Source: Opitutaceae bacterium (GTDB taxonomy: Bacteria > Verrucomicrobiota > Verrucomicrobiia > Opitutales > Opitutaceae). Taken from it: DNA of 64,000 bases. The stretch is taken from NCBI GenBank assembly GCA_024233285.1, contig JACKPU010000001.1:248001-312000 (forward strand), written 5' to 3'. The notes beneath the pieces are model-generated. The model made no database searches, was not told the DNA's origin, and was given only the letters and a program-made list of their open reading frames with translations. How positions within the stretch are numbered: the stretch's first letter is position 1; each line of letters opens with the position of its first letter. Below are positions 15,687 through 24,086 of the stretch, piece after piece. The translations under genes were made by a program, and so were the position numbers.

Positions 15687-16865
15687 TCAGATCAACTCCA
15701 AGCACACGGCCAGACCTTCGCCACCGCCGATGCAGATGGCGGCGACGCCGCGTTTGAGACCGCGTTCGCGCAGGGCGGCGAGCAGCGTCACCACGATGCG
15801 CGCGCCGGAACATCCGAGCGGATGACCTAGAGCGATCGCGCCGCCACGCACGTTGAGTTTTTCGTGCGGCACACCGAGTTCGCGCATGAAAGCCAAGGGC
15901 ACCACGGCGAAGGCTTCGTTTACCTCCCAGAGATCGACATCGCCGACCGACCAACCCGCGGACTTGAGGGCGTTTTGCGTCGCCTGAACCGGTGCGGTCG
16001 TAAACCAGACCGGTTCGTGCGCGTGCGCGCCGAAGGATACGATGCGGGCGAGCGGTTGCAGGTTTTTCACCGACGCATCCGCCGCGCGGGCGATCACCAA
16101 CGCCGCCGCGCCGTCGTTAATCGAAGAGGCGTTGGCCGGGGTGATCGTGCCGTCTTTTTGAAAGACCGGCTTCAGGTGCGGAATCTTATCGTAGCGCACC
16201 TTGGCCGGCCCTTCATCGTGTTCGACGAGGGTGGTTTCACCGCGGGCGCCGCTGACCTCCACCGGTGTGATCTCAGCGGCGAAACGACCCGCCTGTTGTG
16301 CGGCGTTGGCGCGCGTGAAGGATTCGATCGCGTAGGCATCCTGTTCGGCGCGAGTGAATTGATACTTCGCCGCACACTGTTCGGCGCAGTTGCCCATGTG
16401 GATGTCGTCGTAGGGATCCCACAGTCCGTCGTGGATGAGCGAATCGATCAGCTGCGCATGGCCCAGCCGCAATCCGGCGCGGGCCTTCGGCGCGAGATAA
16501 GGCGCGAGCGACATGTTTTCCATGCCGCCCGCGACAATGAATTCGCCCATGCCAGCCTGCAGCGCGTGCGCGCCTTGCATCAGGGTTTGCAGGCCGGAGC
16601 CGCAGACTTTGTGCACAGTGGCGCTGCGCACGGACGGATTAAGCCCGGCGTAAATCGCGGCTTGGCGGGCAGGCGCCATGCCCTGACCGGCTGGGAGCAC
16701 GTTGCCCATCAGCACATCGGTCACTTCGGCAGGCGTGATGCCGGCCTGCTTGATCGCGCCCTTGATCGCGACGGCGCCCAGGCGTGACGCGGGCGTGTGA
16801 GCGAAGGCGCCTTGAAAGCTGCCAAGCGGCGTGCGGGTCGCAGAGAGAATGACGATATCGGACAT
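15687..16865 (-). CDS. Acetyl-CoA C-acetyltransferase (thiolase)
   Basis: Cleaves acetoacetyl-CoA with CoA to two acetyl-CoA, or the reverse. The 392-residue protein has the nucleophilic cysteine in HKVCGSGLQTLM, the family motif NEAFAVVPLAFM, the GGAIALGHPLGCSGAR motif with the second active-site cysteine and histidine, and the C-terminal CIGGGEGLAV. The ATG at 16865 gives the standard start MSDIVILSATRTPLGSF. It is 11 bp downstream of the flavin reductase gene and would run into the acyl-CoA synthetase gene but for the inserted cassette. Confidence 0.94.
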   Translation of the reverse strand: MSDIVILSATRTPLGSFQGAFAHTPASRLGAVAIKGAIKQAGITPAEVTDVLMGNVLPAGQGMAPARQAAIYAGLNPSVRSATVHKVCGSGLQTLMQGAHALQAGMGEFIVAGGMENMSLAPYLAPKARAGLRLGHAQLIDSLIHDGLWDPYDDIHMGNCAEQCAAKYQFTRAEQDAYAIESFTRANAAQQAGRFAAEITPVEVSGARGETTLVEHDEGPAKVRYDKIPHLKPVFQKDGTITPANASSINDGAAALVIARAADASVKNLQPLARIVSFGAHAHEPVWFTTAPVQATQNALKSAGWSVGDVDLWEVNEAFAVVPLAFMRELGVPHEKLNVRGGAIALGHPLGCSGARIVVTLLAALRERGLKRGVAAICIGGGEGLAVCLELI

Positions 16866-16876
16866 GAGCAAAGGGG

Positions 16877-17485
16877 TTAATCGGGGCGTTCCATGGTGAA
16901 CGTGTCGCGCGTGGTGGTGTAATCGTCGCCGCCCATGCGGCCGATGAGATCGAGTTTTCGGGTATCGGGCAGACCGTCCTCGCCCAGGAGTTCGTCGCGC
17001 ATGTGCAGCGCAAGAATGCGCCCAAAAACCACATTGGCCGCCAGCGGGCCCTCGCCGATATGCACGATGCGGTCGAGGATACATTCATACGCGACCGGCG
17101 CGGCGGCAACGCGCGGCGGGCGGATTTTTTCGGAGACTGCGGGCTCGATCCCGAAGGTCGCGAACTCGCTTTCGCCATAGGGCAGCAAAGCCGCGGTGTT
17201 GCTCATCGCTTGGCCAAGTTCATGCGAAACGAGATTAACGGCAAACTCCGGCACGGCCTCGATGTTGCGAATCGTGTCCTTTGGGTCGCCCTGCCGGTTG
17301 TTGACCGGCACAAACATGAGGGTCGGCGGATTCGCGCAGACACCCTGAAAAAATGAGAACGGTGCGAGGTTGGTGACACCATCGGGCGAGATGGTTGAAA
17401 CCCACGCAATCGGCCGCGGCACAATCGTGGAAATCATCCAACTGTAGGCATCACGGGCCGACAGAGAGGAAAAATCAAGCTGCAT
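16877..17485 (-). CDS. Flavin reductase-like / FMN-binding split-barrel protein
   Basis: A 202-residue protein of the flavin reductase-like family: IVPRPIAWVSTISPDGVTNLAPFSFF is the FMN-binding signature, followed by NPPTLMFVPVNNR, KDTIRNIEAVPEFAVNLVS and a C-terminal segment DLIGRMGGDDYTTTRD matching the DIM6/NTAB-like subgroup. These enzymes supply reduced flavin or act as FMN-linked oxidoreductases; the partner is unknown. The ATG at 17485 is the start of the conserved fold. It is the first gene of the minus-strand group ending at 11236, divergent from a CheY-like gene across 173 bp. Confidence 0.85.
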   Translation of the reverse strand: MQLDFSSLSARDAYSWMISTIVPRPIAWVSTISPDGVTNLAPFSFFQGVCANPPTLMFVPVNNRQGDPKDTIRNIEAVPEFAVNLVSHELGQAMSNTAALLPYGESEFATFGIEPAVSEKIRPPRVAAAPVAYECILDRIVHIGEGPLAANVVFGRILALHMRDELLGEDGLPDTRKLDLIGRMGGDDYTTTRDTFTMERPD

Positions 17486-17578
17486 GAGAAATCTTGGGAC
17501 AGGGGAACGCGCTGAGCTTGGCGCGAAACCGCATGGCGGCAAGCATCACAGGGCGCCGAAGCATTTCCACAAATTGCA

Positions 17579-17606
17579 TTGTGACGGCCTCGTTGTTGGG
17601 TATTGT
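17579..17606 (+). promoter_or_regulatory. Candidate sigma-70-like promoter for the CheY-like gene
   Basis: TTGTGA (17579-17584), a 16-bp spacer and TATTGT (17601-17606) lie about 50 bp before the ATG at 17659 in a divergent intergenic region. Each hexamer matches four of six consensus positions, so the call is tentative. Confidence 0.35.
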
Positions 17607-17658
17607 CATAACAGTTTCCGCAACGTCACCTCGTTCGGTCGCTCCAAGCACACCACCT

Positions 17659-18033
17659 ATGGCCCACATACTGGTAATCGACGACGAAAATGAAATCCGC
17701 ACGATGGTCGCGATGATCCTCGAACACGAGGGCTACGAAGTCACCGTGGCTGAGAACGGCAAAATCGGCATGGCCCGCTTCCGCGCGAAACCCGCGGATC
17801 TGGTCATCACCGATCTGGTCATGCCCGAGCAGGAAGGCGTGGAGACCATCATGCAATTACGGCGCGAGTTCCCCAAACTGCCGGTCATCGCGATGTCCGG
17901 CGGCATCGCGCGTGCGGAAACCTATCTCGATATCTGCCGGCGCCTCGGCGTGCGCGGCACGCTGGCCAAACCGTTCGGCATGGCTGAGCTGCTGGCCCTC
18001 GTGAAACCGGCGCTCGAATCCAAGTCTTCCTAA
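17659..18033 (+). CDS. Single-domain response regulator (CheY-like)
   Basis: A 124-residue receiver domain with no output domain: acidic pocket VIDDEN, phosphoacceptor aspartate in LVITDLVMPEQEG, conserved Ser in VIAMSGG, and the switch lysine in TLAKPFG. Such proteins relay phosphate or bind a partner. No kinase gene adjoins it on the same strand, although three hybrid kinases lie within 30 kb. The ATG at 17659 is chosen as the first that starts the receiver fold; the frame upstream is non-conserved. Confidence 0.9.
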   Translation: MAHILVIDDENEIRTMVAMILEHEGYEVTVAENGKIGMARFRAKPADLVITDLVMPEQEGVETIMQLRREFPKLPVIAMSGGIARAETYLDICRRLGVRGTLAKPFGMAELLALVKPALESKSS

Positions 18034-18122
18034 ACGCGGTCCCAAACCGGTTTGCAACCGTTCATCCTGATTGGCTCGGCGGCTCGATGCCGGCCCGCTA
18101 CTTGACCTCAAAAATCTCAATC

Positions 18123-20942
18123 ATGTCTACCCGTCTGATCTCCCTCATCGCCCTGCTGTCGTTCGCCGTCAGTTCACTCTTCGCCACCATCCCCGATTTA
18201 CCGCCGCGCGTGGTGGCGCCGACGGACAAGGCCGAGTTTCGCCATCTCATCCTCGCCAACGGCCTGCGCGTGATTCTCGTTTCGGATCCCAAGTTCAACA
18301 AATCCGCCGCCGCCCTCGTCGTGGCCACAGGGCAGATCGACGATCCTTTCGACATGGTCGGTCTGGCCCACTTCACCGAGCACATGCTTTTTCTCGGCAC
18401 CGAGAAGTATCCCGACGTGGCGAGCTACGGCGCCTTCATCACGAGCAACGGCGGTTACAACAACGCCTACACTGCGACGGACATCACCAACTACCAGTTC
18501 GAGATCCGCCACGAAGCGTTTCCCGAGGCCCTCGACCGGCTCGCACAGTTCTTCATCGCGCCGCTGATCAACGCCGATTACACCGCGCGCGAAGTCAACG
18601 CCGTCAACAACGAGGCCATGCGCCACGTGCAGAACGACGGCCGGCGCGTGCTCAACGTTCGCCGCGAGCTCTACAATCCCGCCGCGGGCGAAAGCAAGTT
18701 CTCCACCGGCAACCTGAAGACGCTGGCCAAGGCGGACGCCGCCGCCGTGCGCGCGTTTTACGAAGCGCACTATTCGTCGGACCGCATGGCACTCGCGCTC
18801 ACCGGCACGGCTTCGCTCGACGAACTGGAGAAGCTGGCCCGAGACATTTTTTCCGCCATTCCCAAGCGCGATCTGCCGGCCGTCGTGCGCGAACCGATTT
18901 TCCTCCCGCGCCAGGCCGCATTGCGACTCGCCACCATTGAGCCGGTCAAAGACATTCGCCAACTGAGCCTCGAGTTTGTGCTGCCCGCCACGCGGCCGGA
19001 TTTCGCCAACAAATCCGACGCGTTGCTGACGAACTTGCTCAACTACCCCGGCAAGGGCGGCCTCGTCCAATACCTGAAGGACGCCGGGCTCGCCACCGCC
19101 GTCGGCGCCGGCATTTGGGAACGCACGCCGAACTACGGCTCGATGTTCATCACCGTCGATCTCACCCCTGCCGGCGAAGCCGCGCATCACCAGGTGCTCG
19201 CAACGATTTTCAGCTACATTCAACACCTGCAAAACGCGCCCTTCCCCACCGATTTCTACAATGATCAAGCCAGGATCGCCGCGCTGAAAGAGACCTATGA
19301 GGATCGTGGTGAAGGGGCCCCGCTCGCCACCGAACTCGCGAACCAAGCCCTGTTCTATCCCCTCGAAGTCGCCGAGCGCGCCCCGTTCGTCTGGGGTCAG
19401 CCCGACGAGTCGGCCTATCGCAAATTGCTGGGTGCGCTCACGCCCGACAATCTGCTGGTCACCCTCGCGGCGAAAGGCGTGCCGACCAACAAGACGGAGG
19501 AAATCTACGGCACCCAATACGCCTACACCGAGACGACTGGCGAAGCCTATGACGCGTTGTTAAGTCCGCCGGCCATCGCCGATTTTGCGTTGCCCGCGGC
19601 CAATCCCTTTTTGCCCACCAGCACCGAGCTCGTGGCCGAGCGACCGCTGCAGCTCATCAATTCGGACAGCCTGAGTCTTTACTACGCGGCGGATGTCGAA
19701 TTCCAACGTCCTCAAACCACGCTCATCTTCCGCTTCGTTCCGCGCCGCAGTGTCGCCTCATTGGAAGGCGACTTGCTGCTGCGCTTCTACCAAACCTGCC
19801 TGGAAGACGCGCTCGAACCCGCCGCCGGTGACGCCGCGCTCGCGGGCGTCAATTACTCGCTCAGTCTCGGCTTGGAGGGATTCAAACTCACCGTCAGCGG
19901 CTTTGGCGACTCGCCCGTGCGTTTCGCACAATACGTCGCGGATCAGTTGTTGCAGTTTGACGTCACACCCGAGCATTTCGCCGCGCTGCAGGAAAAGATC
20001 GTGCGCGCGCTGCGGAGCTACCCACAGACCGAGGCCTATCAACTGGCGCGCGGCCGGGCCAGCGCCTTGCTCAAGGAATTCGATTACCTGCCCGATCAGC
20101 ACCTCGAACGCGCCCCGGGCGTGACCTGGGATGAAGCCCGCGACTTTGCCCGCAAGTTTTTCGCCACGGGCAAGCTTGAGACCCTCGTGCATGGTCACAT
20201 TACGCCGGAGTCGGCTGAACAAGCGGTGAAGCACTTCGCCGACAAGCTGCACTTCAAACCCGCCAACGAAGCCGACTTGCTGCGCCGCCGCCATCTCGCC
20301 TTGAAAAGCGGCCAGACCATCATCGACACCGGGGCGATCGCCGGTGCCAACTCCGCCATCTGGCAGCTGTGTCTGCTGCCCGACGATACCCCCACTCTGC
20401 GCGCCGCCGCCCGGGTGATGGCCAATTTCATCAACGAACCTTTCTACACTGAATTGCGCACCAATCAGCAACTCGGCTACATCGTCGGTTCCGGCGCCAG
20501 CTCCTCCCTGCACCAATACCTCCAACTGTTCGTGATTCAATCGAGCGCCTATGCGCCCGACGAACTACGCACCCGCGCGGAGTCTTTCCTCGCCACGGCT
20601 CCGGAACAATGGGCCGCCATGACCGATGAGCAATTCGCCACCTTGATCGCCGGAGTGCGCTCCGAGTTGGCGGAAAAACCGAAGAGCATCGCCGAAAAGG
20701 CCGCGCTGCTGTTCACGTTGGGTTATGATTTCAACGCCGATTGGGAACGCCGCAGCGAAACGCTTGCGGCGCTCGACAACCTGACCAAGGACGACATCGC
20801 CGAATTGATCCAAACCGTGATCAATCCGGATCAGGCGCGCCGCATCATCGTGCTGCTCTCCGGGCCGAGTCACGAGACAAGCAACGCCCCGGCCAACTTC
20901 GCCGACCGCGACGCGTGGAAGACGGAGCAATCCTACCGGTGA
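18123..20942 (+). CDS. M16 insulinase/pitrilysin-family zinc metallopeptidase, secreted
   Basis: A 939-residue insulinase-type peptidase. The N-terminal signal (STRLISLIALLSFAVSSLFA) predicts export to the periplasm. The inverted zinc motif is HFTEH (H83, E86, H87), with the distal glutamate in VNAVNNEAMR. The remaining M16 repeats follow, including the C-terminal RTNQQLGYIVGSG signature of the pitrilysin/insulinase clan. Length fits a full four-domain enzyme that degrades peptides. ATG 18123 is preferred since the signal peptide begins there. It ends 1 bp before the convergent hybrid kinase gene. Confidence 0.93.
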   Translation: MSTRLISLIALLSFAVSSLFATIPDLPPRVVAPTDKAEFRHLILANGLRVILVSDPKFNKSAAALVVATGQIDDPFDMVGLAHFTEHMLFLGTEKYPDVASYGAFITSNGGYNNAYTATDITNYQFEIRHEAFPEALDRLAQFFIAPLINADYTAREVNAVNNEAMRHVQNDGRRVLNVRRELYNPAAGESKFSTGNLKTLAKADAAAVRAFYEAHYSSDRMALALTGTASLDELEKLARDIFSAIPKRDLPAVVREPIFLPRQAALRLATIEPVKDIRQLSLEFVLPATRPDFANKSDALLTNLLNYPGKGGLVQYLKDAGLATAVGAGIWERTPNYGSMFITVDLTPAGEAAHHQVLATIFSYIQHLQNAPFPTDFYNDQARIAALKETYEDRGEGAPLATELANQALFYPLEVAERAPFVWGQPDESAYRKLLGALTPDNLLVTLAAKGVPTNKTEEIYGTQYAYTETTGEAYDALLSPPAIADFALPAANPFLPTSTELVAERPLQLINSDSLSLYYAADVEFQRPQTTLIFRFVPRRSVASLEGDLLLRFYQTCLEDALEPAAGDAALAGVNYSLSLGLEGFKLTVSGFGDSPVRFAQYVADQLLQFDVTPEHFAALQEKIVRALRSYPQTEAYQLARGRASALLKEFDYLPDQHLERAPGVTWDEARDFARKFFATGKLETLVHGHITPESAEQAVKHFADKLHFKPANEADLLRRRHLALKSGQTIIDTGAIAGANSAIWQLCLLPDDTPTLRAAARVMANFINEPFYTELRTNQQLGYIVGSGASSSLHQYLQLFVIQSSAYAPDELRTRAESFLATAPEQWAAMTDEQFATLIAGVRSELAEKPKSIAEKAALLFTLGYDFNADWERRSETLAALDNLTKDDIAELIQTVINPDQARRIIVLLSGPSHETSNAPANFADRDAWKTEQSYR

Positions 20943-20943
20943 A

Positions 20944-22851
20944 TTAGACCGCCGGTTTGACCGCCTGCTCAACGGCCCGCATCAGCATGATGCGGGTCAT
21001 GGGCTTGTTCAACAGGCTCACATCAGGAAACTCTTCCATCCCGGTGATTTCACCGGAGGGCATTCCCGTCATCGCAATCGCGGGCAGTCCGGGCTGCTTT
21101 TTTCGCACCGCGGCGATTAATTCGCAGCCGTCCATGCCCGGCAGCCCCAGATCGGCGATCAAAAGCGTCACGTGATTGGCCGGATCATCAAACAGCGCCA
21201 AAGCCTCACGCGCATCGACTGCCGGCAGCACATGGTAGCCCTCGGATTTCAACAGCAAGGTGAGGGTGTTGCGCACCATCTCCTCGTCCTCGACCAGCAG
21301 AATGGCCGGCGGCTTGTCTCCCGCACGGGCTTCTCCCGAGGTATGGACCGGCAGATAGATACGAAACACCGTGCCCTCATTCACCACGCTCTCGACGGTC
21401 ATGAATCCACCGTGACCCTTGACGATGCCGCGCACAGTCGAAAGCCCCAGCCCCGTCCCCTTGCCGGGTTCCTTGGTGGTGAAAAACGGATCGAAAATAC
21501 GTTCGAGAATCTGGGGCTGAATCCCACCGCCGTCGTCCTGCACGGTCAGCACGACATAATCACCGGGCCGACCTTCGGGCACAAGCCGCGCCCGGGCCTC
21601 GTCGAGTTTGAGATTGGTCACCGTCATGCCGATGCGACCGCCGCGCGGCATCGCGTCGCGCGCGTTGATGCAGAGATTCATCAAAACTTGCTTCAATTGC
21701 GTCGCATCGGCCAACACCGGCGCAGGGCTTTCCAGAAAATCCAGCTCAATGTGAATTTTCGCGCCGACCGTGGGCTTCATGAAATCGACGAACTCGCTCA
21801 AAAGGGGACGCAAATTGACCTCAACGTGGCGGCCCTCCGCACCCCGGGCGAAGGCAAGCAATTGCTGCACCAACGCCGAGCCGTGTTTGACGCTGCGTTG
21901 CATGGTCTGGATGAGTCTGTCCGCCTCGGGATCCCTCATCATGGTGCGCAGCAGGTCCACCGACATCAGGATCGGCGCAAGCACGTTGTTGAGATCATGG
22001 GCAATGCCGCCGACGAGCATGCCCATGCTTTCAAGCCGCTGGGCCCGGAGAAACTTTGCCTCCAGTTGACGATTTTCCGTCATGTCGGTGTTGATGACGA
22101 GAAAGGCCTTGGGTTCACCATCGGCATCCTGCACCAGCGACCAGCGGCTTTGCACCACAACCTCGGCACCACTTTTTGTGCGATGCGTGCACTCGCCCCG
22201 CCATTCTCCATGCGCCAAAGCGTGGGAACGAGCAAAGCGGTGCCGCACCTCATCCATGGCCAGCAATACCGCAGCATCCCGACCCACCGCTTCACTCGAT
22301 GCCCAGCCATAAATCTGTTCGGCGCCCTTGTTCCAATAAGTGATCACCCCGTCGAGATTCTGCACGAGGATGGCATCCTGCGCTTTGTCGAGCAGCGCAG
22401 CCTGTTCACGGATGCGCGCCTCGGCCCGCTTCAACACCAGGTCGCGCAAGGGATGATTGCTGCCCGATGCCGCCTCCTTGATCGCCCGCTCCATCGCCGG
22501 TGCCAAACGTTGCAATCGATCCTTGTGCACGAAATCGGATGCGCCCAATCGCATCAGCTCCACCACCTGCTCTTCGCCGATGTCGCCTGCCAGAAAGATG
22601 AACGGCTTGGGCGGATTTTGTAGCTGGGCCAGCTCCAAGGCCGTCACACTGTCCATGGCCGCCAGTTCGTAATCGGACAAAATCACATCGAAGTCATCGG
22701 CCTGCAGCGCCGCCATGAATTCATCACGCGTCGCCGCCCGACGGCCCTTGCAACCGGGCAAGGCGCGGCCCAGCCAGTTCGAAACCGAGCTGGCGGTCGC
22801 CTGCGAGTCCTCGAGATGAAGATACCGCAAGGCCGGCCGGGACGTTGCCAT
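20944..22851 (-). CDS. Hybrid histidine kinase, REC-PAS-HisKA-HATPase-REC
   Basis: A 635-residue cytoplasmic kinase. It has an N-terminal receiver (about 8-125, with aspartate in FDVILSDYELAAMD), a PAS domain (about 165-285, NLDGVITYWNKGAEQIYGW), a HisKA segment with phospho-accepting His in GGIAHDLNNVLAPI, an HATPase domain (NARDAMPRGG, VQDDGGGI, GTGLGLSTV) and a C-terminal receiver (ILLVEDEEMVRN, LLIADLGLPGMDG). The HDLNN form of the H-box is typical of the NtrB-like HisKA group. It begins 35 bp after the YcaO-like gene and is probably co-transcribed with it. There are no membrane segments. Confidence 0.9.
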   Translation of the reverse strand: MATSRPALRYLHLEDSQATASSVSNWLGRALPGCKGRRAATRDEFMAALQADDFDVILSDYELAAMDSVTALELAQLQNPPKPFIFLAGDIGEEQVVELMRLGASDFVHKDRLQRLAPAMERAIKEAASGSNHPLRDLVLKRAEARIREQAALLDKAQDAILVQNLDGVITYWNKGAEQIYGWASSEAVGRDAAVLLAMDEVRHRFARSHALAHGEWRGECTHRTKSGAEVVVQSRWSLVQDADGEPKAFLVINTDMTENRQLEAKFLRAQRLESMGMLVGGIAHDLNNVLAPILMSVDLLRTMMRDPEADRLIQTMQRSVKHGSALVQQLLAFARGAEGRHVEVNLRPLLSEFVDFMKPTVGAKIHIELDFLESPAPVLADATQLKQVLMNLCINARDAMPRGGRIGMTVTNLKLDEARARLVPEGRPGDYVVLTVQDDGGGIQPQILERIFDPFFTTKEPGKGTGLGLSTVRGIVKGHGGFMTVESVVNEGTVFRIYLPVHTSGEARAGDKPPAILLVEDEEMVRNTLTLLLKSEGYHVLPAVDAREALALFDDPANHVTLLIADLGLPGMDGCELIAAVRKKQPGLPAIAMTGMPSGEITGMEEFPDVSLLNKPMTRIMLMRAVEQAVKPAV

Positions 22852-22886
22852 GGGCAACACCCCGTGCCGCGACTCTCCCGGATTAT

Positions 22887-23774
22887 TCACCAGAAAAAAT
22901 ACCTGTCGCCTTCCTCCACGAAACGGCGCGATGGCGGTTGCAGCACAAAGCGCCACACGGTGGTATAGTCCGACCAGGGCCCCGTGATCTCGCGGTCGCA
23001 GACCACCGCCGGTTGCGGGGTTGGACCTGAGGCCTTGCGGGCCAGACGTTGACGAAAAAGCTCATGCCCCTCCTCGGTGGCAAAAAACCATGAGCGACGC
23101 TCCAGTCGCTCGGTGATCGGAACGCGCTGTCCCGCCCCCACCGCCAGCAGACGGTTGTGGATAACCCATTCGTGACGGGTCAGTTCCAGCATGGCGCGCT
23201 CACAGGCGCGACTGAAAGACTCGGCTGCGGCATGGCCGTAAACGTGAAACCCCCATTCCGAGCGGGCGAAGAGCAAAACCGCCACTCCACCAAGCGGCGG
23301 TTCAAATGCCAGGGCAGTTACGCCCGGCCACTCAGTATCACGCAATTGGCCATCGATTCTACCTTCCCACCAATGAAGAAGACAGAATCGCTCCAACGAT
23401 TCCAAGACCGCCGCGCGGCGCGCAGGCGCCGCTGACAATCCGGGAAACGCGGCCATGCCGTTTGACGTTTCATCAACGTCAAAGCCAAATTCTTCGCGCC
23501 GTTCTGATCGAACGGTCGCATGAAATGCCCAACGTTCAAGGGCTTCCGAAACCGCCATATGCCGCGCCACCATGGGCGAGGCATGCGATCCAGTGCCATC
23601 GGCATCACTGTAAATCTGGAAACGTCTGCGCGGCACCAACCCCGGTCGCAACCGGGCATTGGCCTGAAACAGCCGGCGCCCGAACATGGGGAATTCCCCC
23701 GATTCGATTCGCTCGACCGGCCCGCCGCGTGAAGCCATCACGCCGCGGTAACGCAGTGATGCCAGACTGAACAT
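22887..23774 (-). CDS. Short YcaO-like protein
   Basis: A 295-residue protein that I read as a YcaO-fold member. Three helices with family motifs appear in order: EALER at 77-81 (the usual ExxER after a glycine-rich ATP loop, here DADGTGSHAS), ESLER at 125-129 preceded by GMAAFPGLSAAPARRA (compare GxAAGxxxxxA-LLElxER), then RACERAMLELTRHE at 189-202 (compare RAltExxQxR). YcaO enzymes use ATP to activate peptide backbones, forming azolines, thioamides or amidines in RiPPs. It is shorter than most, has Met where the first motif usually has Ser, and lacks a Pro-rich C-terminus (it ends FFW), so catalysis is uncertain. Its ATG overlaps the stop of a 62-residue peptide gene. Confidence 0.65.
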   Translation of the reverse strand: MFSLASLRYRGVMASRGGPVERIESGEFPMFGRRLFQANARLRPGLVPRRRFQIYSDADGTGSHASPMVARHMAVSEALERWAFHATVRSERREEFGFDVDETSNGMAAFPGLSAAPARRAAVLESLERFCLLHWWEGRIDGQLRDTEWPGVTALAFEPPLGGVAVLLFARSEWGFHVYGHAAAESFSRACERAMLELTRHEWVIHNRLLAVGAGQRVPITERLERRSWFFATEEGHELFRQRLARKASGPTPQPAVVCDREITGPWSDYTTVWRFVLQPPSRRFVEEGDRYFFW

Positions 23775-23962
23775 TAAGCGTTATCTTGGAATGCGATAGC
23801 GCAAGGGTCGACACATGGAATGGCGGACGAAACCGCAATCCCAGCTCGTGGACCCTCGGCGCCAGAAACGTGCAAGTCGATGTGATTTGCAAGACGGTCA
23901 AAACCGAGAGCCGACAGTAGGCTGGCAAACAGCCCGCAGGTGGAGTGAATGATGGTGTTCAT
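23774..23962 (-). CDS. Candidate 62-residue precursor peptide coupled to the YcaO-like gene
   Basis: A small open frame directly upstream of the YcaO-like gene: its TAA overlaps that gene's ATG as TAATG, a classic coupling arrangement. A good Shine-Dalgarno sequence GGGAG ends 4 nt before its ATG. The peptide has an amphipathic first half (GLFASLLSALGFDRLANHID), a linker SGAEGPRAG and a tail with Ser45, Ser46, Cys50 and Cys54 (IPCVDPCA). That layout fits a leader and core, with Cys/Ser as cyclisation sites, but no homology is recognised and it could instead be a regulatory leader peptide. It is seen and inferred only; no known family. Confidence 0.5.
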   Translation of the reverse strand: MNTIIHSTCGLFASLLSALGFDRLANHIDLHVSGAEGPRAGIAVSSAIPCVDPCAIAFQDNA

Positions 23963-23966
23963 AACA

Positions 23967-23971
23967 CTCCC
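23967..23971 (-). promoter_or_regulatory. Shine-Dalgarno sequence of the 62-residue peptide gene
   Basis: GGGAG on the minus strand with a 4-nt spacer (TGTT) to the ATG at 23962. Strong ribosome-binding sites are rare in this window, so its presence supports the small gene being translated. Confidence 0.6.
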
Positions 23972-24026
23972 ATCGAATGGGTCGGTCCGCTAAAAACCAA
24001 ACTCTGCGGGTAACGATTTTTTCCCG

Positions 24027-24050
24027 GCCATACATAAATTCCTGTATGGC
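24027..24050. promoter_or_regulatory. 24-bp dyad between the YcaO operon and the propeller kinase
   Basis: GCCATACA, an 8-bp AT-rich centre (TAAATTCC) and TGTATGGC form a perfect 8-bp inverted repeat in the 124-bp divergent intergenic region. It is centred about 75 bp upstream of the small peptide gene and 48 bp upstream of the kinase gene. There is no T-run, so a dimeric regulator's operator is likelier than a terminator. Confidence 0.6.
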
Positions 24051-24086
24051 AAATCTGTCATAACATGATTTTCTAAGCGCTCAGTA

